Shown: in pieces, positions 49,046 through 58,191 of the stretch
How positions within the stretch are numbered: position 1 is the stretch's first letter
Layout of the letters: every line of letters starts with the position of its first letter
DNA from: Ferrovibrio sp041906005
GTDB lineage: Bacteria; Pseudomonadota; Alphaproteobacteria; Ferrovibrionales; Ferrovibrionaceae
DNA length: 64,000 nt
NCBI RefSeq assembly: GCF_041906005.1
Contig: NZ_JAYRJY010000001.1
Span: 248,001 to 312,000 of the forward strand
Direction of reading: 5' to 3'
Notes under the pieces: generated by a model
Seen by the model: the letters and a program-made list of their open reading frames with translations, nothing else
Databases searched by the model: none
What the model was told of the DNA's origin: nothing
Translations under genes and position numbers: made by a program

Positions 49046-49753
49046 ATGGTCACATCGGTCAGTTCCACCACCGGCACGACAACCACGACCAGCAGCAGCG
49101 CATCGACCGCGCTGGCCAGCGATTTCGACACGTTCCTCACCCTGCTCACCACGCAGTTGCAGAACCAGGATCCGACCGATCCGATGGATGCCAACGAATT
49201 CACCGAGCAACTGGTGCAGTTCAGCCAGGTCGAGCAGCAGATCAACATGAACAGCAACCTGGAAACCATCATCGCCCTGCTGCAAACCCAGCAGACCAGC
49301 ACCAACCTGGGCTATATCGGCAAGGTGGTGGACGTGAACAGCACCGAAGCCGAGCTGGCCGAGGGCGGCACGGTGTTCTGGTCCTACGAATTGCCCGAGG
49401 GCACGACCAGCGCGCAGTACAGCATCCTGGATGAAGACGGCAACGTGGTGCGCACTGTCAGCGCCGCCTCAGGCGATGACGGCTTCGTCACCGGCAGCCG
49501 GATCGAGATTTCCTGGGACGGCACCGATGCCAGCGGCAATGCCCTGGAGGCTGGTACCTATACTCTGCAGGTGACGGCGAAGGATTCGAGCGGTGCGGTG
49601 CTTGAAGGCACCAAGGTCTATGCCCGCGGCTATGTCGAGGCGCTTGAAACCATCGATGGCGAGCAATTCCTGATCGTTTCCGGCATGCAGGTGTCGCCCA
49701 GCGATGTGGTGGCGGTTTTCGCCACTTCTGACACCAGCAGCAGCGAAAGCTGA
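49046..49753 (+). CDS. flgD: flagellar hook-capping protein FlgD
   Basis: 235 residues. A low-complexity Thr/Ser N-terminus is followed by F-D-T-F-L-T-L-L-T-T-Q-L-Q-N-Q-D-P-T-D-P-M-D-A-N-E-F-T, the diagnostic FlgD segment, then tudor- and Ig-like domains (G-T-D-A-S-G-N-A-L-E-A-G-T-Y). It scaffolds hook assembly. ACAGGAGA lies upstream of the ATG. It is apart from flgE, separated by a glycosyltransferase and a two-component pair. No sigma-54-type promoter was seen in front of it. Confidence 0.94.
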   Translation: MVTSVSSTTGTTTTTSSSASTALASDFDTFLTLLTTQLQNQDPTDPMDANEFTEQLVQFSQVEQQINMNSNLETIIALLQTQQTSTNLGYIGKVVDVNSTEAELAEGGTVFWSYELPEGTTSAQYSILDEDGNVVRTVSAASGDDGFVTGSRIEISWDGTDASGNALEAGTYTLQVTAKDSSGAVLEGTKVYARGYVEALETIDGEQFLIVSGMQVSPSDVVAVFATSDTSSSES

Positions 49754-49760
49754 TCCTCAC

Positions 49761-50513
49761 ATGGCACGGCCTCTGATCTTCATCGCCACCCCCTGCTATG
49801 GCGGGCAGGTGCATCAATTCTACATGCAGTCGGTGATTCAATTGATGCAGCATGCGCGCGGCAGCATGTTCGATACCACGCTGGCCTTGCTGGGCAACGA
49901 CTCGCTGATCACCCGTAGCCGCAATACCCTGGTATCGGCGTTCCTGGAAATGCCGCAGGCCAGCCACCTGATGTTCATCGACGCCGACATCTCCTTCGAG
50001 CCGGCGCAGGTGGAGCGCATGCTGAAGCTGGGCGAGGATGTGGTGGCCGGCATCTACCCGTTGAAGGTGCTGGACTGGCAGAATGCCCTGCCCCTGCCCG
50101 GCCGCGCGATCATCCATGAAGAAATGGCGCTACGGTATTGCGGCGAAGCCTGCCGCGGCGAAGACGCCGAGCGGCGCGGCGAGTTCATCAGCGGCACCTA
50201 TGCGGGCACCGGCTTCATGCTGATCGCCCGCGCCGCGCTGGAACGGATGATCGCAGCCTATCCTGAATTGCGTTATGGCGGCGTACATGTCTATCCGCCG
50301 ACCCGGTCGAACCGGCCGCAATATGCCCTGTTCGACTGCATGATCGATCCGGATAGCGGCACGTATTTAAGCGAGGACTATGCCTTCTGTCGGCGCTGGC
50401 GCCAGATCGGCGGCAAAATCTGGCTCGACACCAAAGGCCGCCTCACTCATTCGGGCATGCACGATTTTCACGGCAACCCGGCGCCACGTTTTGCCACACC
50501 GGCGATGGCGTGA
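49761..50513 (+). CDS. glycosyltransferase-like protein
   Basis: 250 residues with a GT-A-like core: I-F-I-A-T-P-C-Y-G-G at the N-terminus, S-R-N-T-L-V-S-A-F-L, and the nucleotide-sugar D-x-D in M-F-I-D-A-D-I-S-F. S-E-D-Y-A-F-C-R-R-W matches the catalytic acidic helix of such families. No membrane segment. It starts eight bases after flgD, so co-expression with hook assembly suggests it could modify a flagellar protein; that link is only positional. The ATG chosen is 49761, after the flgD stop. Confidence 0.8.
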   Translation: MARPLIFIATPCYGGQVHQFYMQSVIQLMQHARGSMFDTTLALLGNDSLITRSRNTLVSAFLEMPQASHLMFIDADISFEPAQVERMLKLGEDVVAGIYPLKVLDWQNALPLPGRAIIHEEMALRYCGEACRGEDAERRGEFISGTYAGTGFMLIARAALERMIAAYPELRYGGVHVYPPTRSNRPQYALFDCMIDPDSGTYLSEDYAFCRRWRQIGGKIWLDTKGRLTHSGMHDFHGNPAPRFATPAMA

Positions 50514-50672
50514 TCGCCATCACCAATCCTGCACCGCGAATACCGATACAAAATTGTGGTAAATGAAATTTAACTACGGATTGCAACACAGCGTTACAAA
50601 ACCGCACTTTCGCCCGGTTGCATCGGCTGGCATCATGCAGCCATAAACGGCAGCAAACGATTCCTTCCTCAG

Positions 50673-51398
50673 ATGTCGCGTATTCCTCATATCCTCATCG
50701 TTGATGACGACCGCGAGATCCGCAATCTGCTGATGCGGTTCCTCACCGAGCATGGCTTTCGCGTCACACCGGCAGCCGATGGTCGCGGCATGCAGTCGGC
50801 GCTCAAGAATGGTCGTTTCGACCTGATCGTGCTCGATCTGATGCTGCCGGGCGAAGACGGGTTGCAGCTTTGCCGCAAGATTCGGCAGGATATGTCGATT
50901 CCCATCCTGATGCTGACCGCGCTCTCGGGCGAAGCAGACCGCATCCTGGGCCTGGAGATTGGCGCCGACGACTACCTGACCAAGCCGTTCAGCCCGCGCG
51001 AACTGGTTGCCCGCATCAAGGCGATCCTGCGTCGTGCGGCCAGTGCGAGCGATCAGGATAGCGACCGGCCACAAGCCTACAGTTTCGGCGGCTGGATTCT
51101 GGAGATCGGCAAACGGCATCTGCGTTCGCCCGATGGCGCGCTGCTGCCGCTCACTTCGGGTGAATTCGACCTGCTGATCGCCTTTGCCGAGCATCCGCAA
51201 CGGGTGCTGAGCCGCGACCAATTGCTCGACCTGACCCGAGGACGCTCCACGGTCCTCTTCGACCGCAGTATCGACGTGCAGGTCAGCCGCCTGCGCAAAA
51301 AGATCGAGCTTGATCCGAATATGCCCGATCTGATCAAGACAGTGCGCAGCGGAGGCTATATCTTTACGCCAGAGGTCAAGGCCCTGCAGGCGGCATAA
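50673..51398 (+). CDS. OmpR-family response regulator
   Basis: 241 residues: receiver with D11-D12-D13 and phosphorylation site D55 (L-I-V-L-D-L-M-L-P-G-E-D-G), then the winged-helix DNA-binding domain (L-T-S-G-E-F-D-L-L, R-S-I-D-V-Q-V-S-R-L-R-K-K-I, G-Y-I-F-T). The sensor kinase ATG follows its TAA directly. It does not belong to the flagellar family by sequence, although it sits between flagellar genes. The 50514-50672 gap is AT-rich at 50540-50600 and probably holds its promoter. Confidence 0.93.
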   Translation: MSRIPHILIVDDDREIRNLLMRFLTEHGFRVTPAADGRGMQSALKNGRFDLIVLDLMLPGEDGLQLCRKIRQDMSIPILMLTALSGEADRILGLEIGADDYLTKPFSPRELVARIKAILRRAASASDQDSDRPQAYSFGGWILEIGKRHLRSPDGALLPLTSGEFDLLIAFAEHPQRVLSRDQLLDLTRGRSTVLFDRSIDVQVSRLRKKIELDPNMPDLIKTVRSGGYIFTPEVKALQAA

Positions 51399-52946
51399 AT
51401 GCGTCCATTCCGGCAAGCGCTGCGGCGGATCGGCAGCGATCGCATTATCTGGCGAATAGCCGGTACGATACTGCTTGCCATCCTCTGCACCCAGATCGCC
51501 ACCGTGCTGCTGCTGCGCAGTACGCGACCAGGCGAAATGCCGGTCTATGCCATCACGACATTGATGGCCGAGATGCAGCGCCATATCGCCGGCCTGCCGC
51601 CCACCGAAGCCGATATCCTGCACCGCCTGTCCGATCCGGGCCTGCCGCCCGAAACCGACACGCCGTTACTGTTCCCGTTCCGTGACGTGGAGTACCGGCT
51701 GCGGCAATCCCTCGCCAGGCCACAGATTGCCGAGATCCGTATCGGCGTCGACTTCCCGCGCCGCCCTGGCGGCCGCCTGCTGTTCTGGCCCCTGCCGGTT
51801 CCGCGCATTGCCGTAGAACCGCCCGAACCCGGCCCTCCCCCACTGGCTCAATCTCCATTGGGTCCGCCACCACACGGTCCACAGCCCCCCGGTCCGCAAC
51901 CGCATGGCTGGCCTCCGGGGCCGCCACCGCCGGGGGGGCCTTATGGTCCGCCGCACCCGGCATTGGGCACCGAGGATTTCCAGGTGCCCGGCATCTTCAC
52001 CATCTGGGTACGCCAGGCACCGGAGGGCGAATGGCAGGCATGGCGCCCCAAGCAGAGCTTCGAGCCGATCGAACCATGGCTGTTCACCCTGCTATGGTTC
52101 GTTGTGATCGCGGCCATCATCGCCGCCCTCACCTTCTGGTCGACCTGGCGGCTGCTGCGCCCGTTGAAAGCGCTGGTGGCCACGGCCCAGGACTGGCGCG
52201 CCGGCCAGGAGCCGACGCCGCTGCCTGCCCGCGGCCCGCTGGAATTCCGCGCGATTGCCACCGCCTTCAACGACATGCAGGGCGAAATCAGCCGCTTCGT
52301 GCGCGACCGTTCGGAACTGGTGGTCGCCCTGTCGCACGATCTGCGCACGCCGCTGACACGGCTGCAACTGCGCGCCGAATATGTCGATGATGCGGAACAG
52401 CGCCAGCGCATGCTGGACGAATTGCATTTCATGGAGATGCTGACTGACCAGTTGCTCAGCTTCGCCTCCTTCAATCCGCGCAACGAGGCGATGCAGCGCG
52501 TCGATATTGCCGTGCTGTTGACCACGCTGTGTGATGATCGCAGCGATGCCGGCGCCGTGGTGGAATATGCCGGTCCAGCCCATCTGGTGGTCGAGTGCAG
52601 GCCGACCGCGATTCTGCGGGCCATGATGAACCTGGTCGAGAATGCCATCAAATACAGTGATTTCGCCTATGTCTCGCTGCAATCCGAGCCCGACGGCGTG
52701 CGCATCTTCATCCGCGACAGCGGCCCCGGCATTCCGGAAGACGAGCTGGAACGGGTATTCCAACCCTTCTACCGCGTCGATGCCTCGCGCAACCGCGAGA
52801 CCGGCGGCCTGGGCATGGGCCTGAGCGTGGCCCGCGCCATCGTGCTGGAACATCGCGGCAGCATCACTCTGCGCAACCGCCAACCCCATGGGCTGGAGGT
52901 TGAAATCCATCTGCCGGCGACGCAGCACAGGCCGCTCCTCGCCTGA
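51399..52946 (+). CDS. EnvZ-type sensor histidine kinase with Pro/His-rich sensor insert
   Basis: 515 residues. TM1 about 19-40, periplasmic domain 41-226, TM2 about 227-249, HAMP, then phosphoacceptor H313 (L-S-H-D-L-R-T-P-L-T), N box (N-L-V-E-N-A-I-K-Y-S) and G boxes (D-S-G-P-G-I, G-L-G-M-G-L-S). Residues about 141-187 of the periplasmic domain are almost entirely Pro, Gly and His, an unusual extended segment that may bind metal or the cell wall (inference). It pairs with the adjacent OmpR-like regulator. Confidence 0.92.
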   Translation: MRPFRQALRRIGSDRIIWRIAGTILLAILCTQIATVLLLRSTRPGEMPVYAITTLMAEMQRHIAGLPPTEADILHRLSDPGLPPETDTPLLFPFRDVEYRLRQSLARPQIAEIRIGVDFPRRPGGRLLFWPLPVPRIAVEPPEPGPPPLAQSPLGPPPHGPQPPGPQPHGWPPGPPPPGGPYGPPHPALGTEDFQVPGIFTIWVRQAPEGEWQAWRPKQSFEPIEPWLFTLLWFVVIAAIIAALTFWSTWRLLRPLKALVATAQDWRAGQEPTPLPARGPLEFRAIATAFNDMQGEISRFVRDRSELVVALSHDLRTPLTRLQLRAEYVDDAEQRQRMLDELHFMEMLTDQLLSFASFNPRNEAMQRVDIAVLLTTLCDDRSDAGAVVEYAGPAHLVVECRPTAILRAMMNLVENAIKYSDFAYVSLQSEPDGVRIFIRDSGPGIPEDELERVFQPFYRVDASRNRETGGLGMGLSVARAIVLEHRGSITLRNRQPHGLEVEIHLPATQHRPLLA

Positions 52947-52969
52947 TTTGCCCATTTGATCTGCGGGGC

Positions 52970-53827
52970 CTAGCCCTTCATGTCCATAGCCTTGCTCAGC
53001 ATCTCGTCGGCCGCCTGAATCACTTGCGAATTCATGGAATAGGCCTGCTGGGCCACGATCAGTTTGGTCATCTGGTCAGCCGTATCGACGGTGGATAGTT
53101 CCAGCGCGCTGCCGGCGACCGTGCCAACTCCATTGGAACGCGACAGGGGATGGCCGTAAACCGCATTGCCGGAGTCTTCCGTGGCGCGGAAAGCCGTGCC
53201 ATCGATGCGGTCCAGCTTGTCGGGTTCGGCAAAATTGGCCAGCAGAATCTGTCCCTGCACTGCCGTCGTGCCGTCATCGTAGCTCGCCGTGATGCTGCCG
53301 CCATCGGTGATGCTGACGCTGGTGTAACTGGCGCCGGCGGCGTTGTCGTCGGTATCCACGGTGAAGATGCGGGGCGTGCCGTTGCCGCTGGCGGGAGCCG
53401 CCATCAGGTAATAACCAGCCGCATTGACCAGCCGGCCGCTGCTGTCCACATGGAAGTCGCCCTGGCGCGTGTAATACACCGTGTTTTCAAAGCCCGTGGG
53501 CTCACCGGTTTCAGGATCGAAGCCTGTGGGCTTGGCCACGGGGAAGAACCCGTTCCCGCTGATCGCCGCCGATGTGGTGCTGGAATCGGATACCACCTGG
53601 CCCTGGGCGCGATTGAGGAAATCGGCGGAGGCCGTCACGCCCATCTGCTTCGTGCCATTCAGCACCGGACTGCCAGTGCCATAACTGCCCTGGACCATGT
53701 CGAGGAACTGGGTCGACACGGCCTTGTAGCCTGCTGTGCTGCTGTTGGCGACGTTGTCCGATATATTGCCGATCGCCATCGCCTGCGCGTTGATCGCCAA
53801 TATCGCCGTGCTCATCACGCTGTTCAT
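52970..53827 (-). CDS. flagellar hook-basal body protein (short FlgE/FlgF-like)
   Basis: 285 residues. The N-terminus A-I-L-A-I-N-A-Q-A-M-A-I-G-N-I-S-D-N-V-A-N-S-S-T-A-G-Y-K-A-V and the C-terminus T-K-L-I-V-A-Q-Q-A-Y-S-M-N-S-Q-V-I-Q-A-A-D-E-M-L are the rod/hook signature ends. It resembles FlgE but with a much shorter middle part than the flgE at 54339. It could be a second hook-like or a FlgF-type protein. ATG 53827 was used, preceded by AGGAG; a sigma-54-type promoter lies 50 bases upstream. Confidence 0.85.
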   Translation of the reverse strand: MNSVMSTAILAINAQAMAIGNISDNVANSSTAGYKAVSTQFLDMVQGSYGTGSPVLNGTKQMGVTASADFLNRAQGQVVSDSSTTSAAISGNGFFPVAKPTGFDPETGEPTGFENTVYYTRQGDFHVDSSGRLVNAAGYYLMAAPASGNGTPRIFTVDTDDNAAGASYTSVSITDGGSITASYDDGTTAVQGQILLANFAEPDKLDRIDGTAFRATEDSGNAVYGHPLSRSNGVGTVAGSALELSTVDTADQMTKLIVAQQAYSMNSQVIQAADEMLSKAMDMKG

Positions 53828-53876
53828 CGCATCTTGCTCCTGTTGGCCTGAGCCTGCGGCTCTCCAGGGCTCATAG

Positions 53877-53892
53877 AGCAAGGGCCGTGCCT
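53877..53892 (-). promoter_or_regulatory. sigma-54-type promoter for the short hook protein gene
   Basis: Read on the minus strand, AGGCACG-N4-TTGCT differs from the consensus TGGCACG-N4-TTGC(A/T) at one base; GG and GC dinucleotides are 12 bases apart as required. It lies 50 bases before the ATG at 53827. The rest of 53893-54270 holds no gene; 54040-54180 is AT-rich. Confidence 0.7.
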
Positions 53893-54280
53893 GACGCATC
53901 GCGACATCAAACCGGCGCGCCGCAGCGCCAATCCCGCAGAAATCAAACTGCAATGCCATGCCGCCCGTGCAGGCCGCTCCAACACGCTGCAGCCGAGATC
54001 GATCCTGCTAAGTTCCTGCTGGCGCTCGCAAATTGTTCCCGTAATATTCTTTCTGATTATGATTAACGCGGCTTCATGACTTCGTCTTGTTATTAACTTT
54101 TGTAACATGAAACAGACGGGAAATAATGCGACGAAATTCGGTAAACTGAAATAAAACAAGTACTTTTTTCCCAGCAGGCAAAACCTGCCGATCTGGCGGA
54201 ATGACGTCAAAGGTTAACGCCCATTCATCCTTTGGCAAGAAATCCAGCAGAATGAAGGATGTAGGATCAGAGTCATAAAC

Positions 54281-54296
54281 CGGCACGCTCCTTGCT
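54281..54296 (+). promoter_or_regulatory. sigma-54-type promoter for flgE
   Basis: CGGCACG-N4-TTGCT with GG and GC 12 bases apart, 43 bases before the flgE ATG. An inverted repeat CATCCTT (54226-54232) / AAGGATG (54255-54261) just upstream might be an activator site. Class III flagellar genes of Caulobacter and relatives use sigma-54 with FlbD. Confidence 0.72.
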
Positions 54297-54338
54297 CGAC
54301 AGTAATCCAGTCACGGCAACCGACCACAGGAGCACACC

Positions 54339-55676
54339 ATGTCGATCACCGGCGCCATGCAGACCGCCATCTCGGGCCTGAACGGCCAGTCGACCTCGAT
54401 CAGCTACATTTCCGACAACGTCGCGAATGCAAGCACCATCGGCTACAAGAAGGTGGAATCGCGCTTCCAGACCCTGATCACGCAGTCGAGCGCGCAATCG
54501 AATACGCATTCATCCGGCGGCGTGCTGAACCAGCCCTATTTCGCCAACAATGTGCAGGGCTCGATCACTCAGGTTTCGTCTACCACCTCGGTTGCCATTT
54601 CCGGCAATGGCTTCATTCCGGTGTCGAAAAGCACAGGCGTCGATTCCGCGACCGGCCTGCCCACCTTCGAGACGACCAACTACTACACCCGCGTCGGCGA
54701 CTTCACGCAGAACTCGCAGGGCTATCTGGTCAACTCCTCGGGTTATTACCTGCAGGGCTGGGTGGTTGATCCAGTCACCGGTGTTGTGGATACCTCCAGC
54801 ACGACGGAAGTGCGGGTTTCCAACCTGCTTGATGCGCCGGTCGCCACCAGCACGGTCGACTACTATGCCAACCTGCCCTCCAACGTAGAGGATAGCAGCG
54901 GCAACCTGCCGGCGACGCTGCCGGTCAGTTCGATCCAGGTTTTCGATGCCCTGGGCAACGCCCGCACTCTGAATCTGACCTGGACGCGCATCGCCGACAA
55001 TCAATGGACCCTGCAGGTCAATGCCCCCGACAGCACGCCCGCCACCTTTGGTCCGGCGACAGTGGATTTCGGCGGCACGATTGCCGGCGCCACGGTGGCG
55101 GCAGGCACGATTTCGGGGCTGACGTCGACCGGCGGCCTCACCGGCAGCGCGGCAGGTGCCACGGGCGATGATGCCTCGTTCAGCCTCAATCTCGACTTCG
55201 GTTCCGGTGCCCAGGCGATCACGCTGGATCTGGGGTCCTACGGCAACAATTCCGGCACAACGCAATATGCCGGTGATACGCTGACCCTGAACGACTTCAA
55301 GCAAAACGGCGTGCCGCAGGGCACGTTCAAAAGTCTGGCCATCGACGAGCAGGGCTTCGTATCGGTCACGTTCGATAACGGCAACGTCAAGACCTATTAT
55401 CAGATCCCGATCGCGCGCTTTAACGATCCGACCGAACTGGATCGCGTGAACGGCAATGCTTTCGTGGCCACGCCCAGATCCGGCTCGGCCATCCTGGCCC
55501 AGCCCGGCGACAGCGGCGTGGGCACCTTCGTCTCGGCCGCGATCGAAGGCTCCAACGTCGATATCGCCGAGGAGTTCTCCAAACTGATCGTGGCGCAACG
55601 GGCCTATTCGGCCAATGCCCGCATCATGACGGCGGCCGACGAATTGCTGCAGGAAACCATCAACATCCGGCGCTGA
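54339..55676 (+). CDS. flgE: flagellar hook protein FlgE
   Basis: 445 residues, the major hook subunit. M-Q-T-A-I-S-G-L-N-G-Q-S-T-S-I-S-Y-I-S-D-N-V-A-N-A-S-T-I-G-Y-K is the conserved N-terminus, S-V-A-I-S-G-N-G-F-I-P-V the core beta start and F-S-K-L-I-V-A-Q-R-A-Y-S-A-N-A-R-I-M-T-A-A-D-E-L-L the C-terminal helix. An Ala/Gly/Thr-rich variable middle domain spans about 250-290. ACAGGAG precedes the ATG. First gene of flgE-flgK-flgL. Confidence 0.94.
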   Translation: MSITGAMQTAISGLNGQSTSISYISDNVANASTIGYKKVESRFQTLITQSSAQSNTHSSGGVLNQPYFANNVQGSITQVSSTTSVAISGNGFIPVSKSTGVDSATGLPTFETTNYYTRVGDFTQNSQGYLVNSSGYYLQGWVVDPVTGVVDTSSTTEVRVSNLLDAPVATSTVDYYANLPSNVEDSSGNLPATLPVSSIQVFDALGNARTLNLTWTRIADNQWTLQVNAPDSTPATFGPATVDFGGTIAGATVAAGTISGLTSTGGLTGSAAGATGDDASFSLNLDFGSGAQAITLDLGSYGNNSGTTQYAGDTLTLNDFKQNGVPQGTFKSLAIDEQGFVSVTFDNGNVKTYYQIPIARFNDPTELDRVNGNAFVATPRSGSAILAQPGDSGVGTFVSAAIEGSNVDIAEEFSKLIVAQRAYSANARIMTAADELLQETINIRR

Positions 55677-55710
55677 TGGCGCATCGCTAACCTGAACAGG
55701 AGGAGCGGCC

Positions 55711-57120
55711 ATGTCGCTATCGGCAGCGCTCAACACATCCGTCACCGGTCTGGCCACCATCCAGACCCAGCTCAGCGTGATTTCGGGCAACGTCGCCAAC
55801 GCACAGAATGCAAACTACACCCGCAAGACCGTCACCCTGACCACGCCCACCGCCGGCGGCCAACCCCAGGCCGCCCTGGTATCCAGCGTGATCCGGGCGA
55901 CGGCGCCATATCTACAGGCGGATTACTATGCCGCCACCGCCAACTATCAACAACTCATCACGGCATCCGACAATGCCCGCACCCTGGCCGAGGCCCTGGA
56001 TGCCACCAGCACCACGGGGAAACAATCCACCCTCGAAGGCCTGATGACGGATTACGAAGACGCGCTGAAACAACTGGAGGCCACACCGGAAGACACCGCG
56101 CTAAAGGCCCTGGTCGTGCAGCGTGGCCAGAGCCTGGCCACAGAGGTCAACCGGCTGGCTGGCTTGCGCAGCCAACTGGAAAGCCAGGCCCAGCAGGATA
56201 TCCAGAGCAGCCTGTCGACCCTGAACGAGGCCAGCGCCAACATCGCCAAGCTGAATACCCAGATCGTCAGCCAGAAGGCCGCCGGCAACCCGACGGGCGA
56301 TCTGGAAGACCTGCGCGATGCCGAGGTGGCAAAAATCGCGGAACTGGTCGGCGTGCGCACCGTGGTCAGCGATACCGGCGTGATGACCGTCTACACCGAT
56401 ACCGGCACCATGCTGGCCGGCAGCACGGCGCAGAAATTCAGCTACGATTCCACGACCGGCAGCATCTCCAACGCAAATGGCGTGGCCGTGACCGACGGTT
56501 TCCGCACCGGGTCGATCCGCGCCGAACTCGATTACCTCGACAGCAGCGCGCAGGCCCTGGCCAGCAATGACGGCAATGTCGGCACCCTGGCGAAATTTTT
56601 CAACCAGCTCGACTCCCTGGCACGGAATATCGCCGATGTGGTGAACGCCGCCTATGACGATCCGGCAACGGCAGCGGTGGAGCAGTTCTTCACCTATAAC
56701 GCCGCAGATCCGGCCGGCAGCCTGGAGGTGAATGCTGCCCTGGTCGCCACCCCCACCAATGTCAATGCCGGCCGCGCCGCCGCCGTGCAGCAGGCCATGC
56801 GCAGCACCACCCTGACAGCGGCGCAGGTCAATCCCGCCGGCGATCCGAACGGCCTGCAGATATCCAGCGTGACCATCTTCGGCCTGGCCAGCGGCATCCT
56901 CGCCTATAACGCCAAGCTGACCAGCGAGAACGAGACCAACCGCGATACCGCCGAAAGCCTGCAATACACGCTGGACCAGAAGATCCGCAATCTCACTGGC
57001 GTCGACATGGATACCGAGCTGGCGCAACTGCAGACCCTGCAGACCAACTATGCCGCGCTGGCGCAGATCATGAACGCCATCACCGAAATGTTTGACCAGA
57101 TGATCGCCATCGGGAGCTGA
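55711..57120 (+). CDS. flgK: flagellar hook-associated protein 1
   Basis: 469 residues. L-S-A-A-L-N-T-S-V-T-G-L-A-T-I-Q-T-Q-L-S-V-I-S-G-N-V-A-N-A-Q-N-A-N-Y-T-R-K is the FlgK N-terminus and V-D-M-D-T-E-L-A-Q-L-Q-T-L-Q-T-N-Y-A-A-L-A-Q-I-M the C-terminus. It joins hook and filament. Shorter than the enterobacterial form, as in many alphaproteobacteria. GGAGGAG precedes the ATG; flgL begins two bases after its stop. Confidence 0.94.
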   Translation: MSLSAALNTSVTGLATIQTQLSVISGNVANAQNANYTRKTVTLTTPTAGGQPQAALVSSVIRATAPYLQADYYAATANYQQLITASDNARTLAEALDATSTTGKQSTLEGLMTDYEDALKQLEATPEDTALKALVVQRGQSLATEVNRLAGLRSQLESQAQQDIQSSLSTLNEASANIAKLNTQIVSQKAAGNPTGDLEDLRDAEVAKIAELVGVRTVVSDTGVMTVYTDTGTMLAGSTAQKFSYDSTTGSISNANGVAVTDGFRTGSIRAELDYLDSSAQALASNDGNVGTLAKFFNQLDSLARNIADVVNAAYDDPATAAVEQFFTYNAADPAGSLEVNAALVATPTNVNAGRAAAVQQAMRSTTLTAAQVNPAGDPNGLQISSVTIFGLASGILAYNAKLTSENETNRDTAESLQYTLDQKIRNLTGVDMDTELAQLQTLQTNYAALAQIMNAITEMFDQMIAIGS

Positions 57121-57122
57121 CC

Positions 57123-58151
57123 ATGACCGCCATTACCGGAACGTCGCAACTGGCACGGCAGATGAGCCTGACCCGCAATATCAGCCTGCTCAACACCATG
57201 CTGAACCAGCAGAACCAGCAGCTTGGCACCGGCATCAAGCTGGACGGCCTGCTCAGCACGCCCAACCAGGCCCTGGAGCTGGGCCAGCTCAAATCCAAGC
57301 TGGGCAGCGTGGAAAATTATGCCTCGGCCACCCAGACGGCGATGAACCGCGTGGAATTATATGCCGTCTCGCTGGAACAGATCATCGATATCGCCATCGA
57401 GGCGAAGGACACGATGATCAAGAATCGCGATACGTCTTTCGCCTCCACTTCGGCCCCGGCGGTGCAGGCCAATTCGCTGCTCGACCAGATCGGCGGCATT
57501 CTGCAGCTCAAGGATGGCACCCGGTATCTGTTCGCTGGCACCAACTATACCGACAATCCGCTGAACGGTTCCCTGTCGGGTATCCCGACCACCTATGCCG
57601 CCGGCGCCATACCGGGCGTGACGCCGGGCTATGACGATCCGCTGACTGTCGTGCCCGATGGCACCACGGTGCCGCAGCCATCCTACTTGAACACCACGCC
57701 GGCCGATCTGCAGAATTTCTACGACTATTCCGACGTGCAGCTTTACGTCGACGATGCCGAACAGGTTTCCTATGGCGTCTCGGCCGTGGAGCCGGGCATC
57801 CAGCGGGCGATCGACGCCATTGTGCGGTTTCGCGATGCCACCGCCGATATCAGCACCGATCCCACGAATTACCAGACCCGCGTCGACGATGCGCTCAAAC
57901 AACTGGAGACGGCAATCGGCGAGCTGCAGACCATGGCCTCGCGCAACGGCTACAAGCAGCAGCAACTGACCGAAATCCAGGACCGGCAGGCGCGCGCCAA
58001 GGACCTGCTGACCATCCGGATCGGTGAAATCCAGAATGCCGATACCGCCGAGGTTTCGACCGCGATTGCCAACCTGCAAACGGCCCTGGAAGCCAGCTAC
58101 GTGATCACCAACCAGACCCTGTCGCTCTCTCTGGTCAATTACCTGAAATAA
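57123..58151 (+). CDS. flgL: flagellar hook-associated protein 3
   Basis: 342 residues, flagellin-like. The N-terminal heptads (L-L-N-T-M-L-N-Q-Q-N-Q-Q-L-G-T-G-I-K-L-D) and C-terminal helix (E-V-S-T-A-I-A-N-L-Q-T-A-L-E-A-S-Y-V-I-T-N-Q-T-L-S-L-S-L-V-N-Y-L) match FlgL. It completes the hook-filament junction. Directly follows flgK. Confidence 0.9.
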   Translation: MTAITGTSQLARQMSLTRNISLLNTMLNQQNQQLGTGIKLDGLLSTPNQALELGQLKSKLGSVENYASATQTAMNRVELYAVSLEQIIDIAIEAKDTMIKNRDTSFASTSAPAVQANSLLDQIGGILQLKDGTRYLFAGTNYTDNPLNGSLSGIPTTYAAGAIPGVTPGYDDPLTVVPDGTTVPQPSYLNTTPADLQNFYDYSDVQLYVDDAEQVSYGVSAVEPGIQRAIDAIVRFRDATADISTDPTNYQTRVDDALKQLETAIGELQTMASRNGYKQQQLTEIQDRQARAKDLLTIRIGEIQNADTAEVSTAIANLQTALEASYVITNQTLSLSLVNYLK

Positions 58152-58191
58152 CCCTACAGATAAGCTGCTCGGTCACAGGGAAAGGGCAGCA

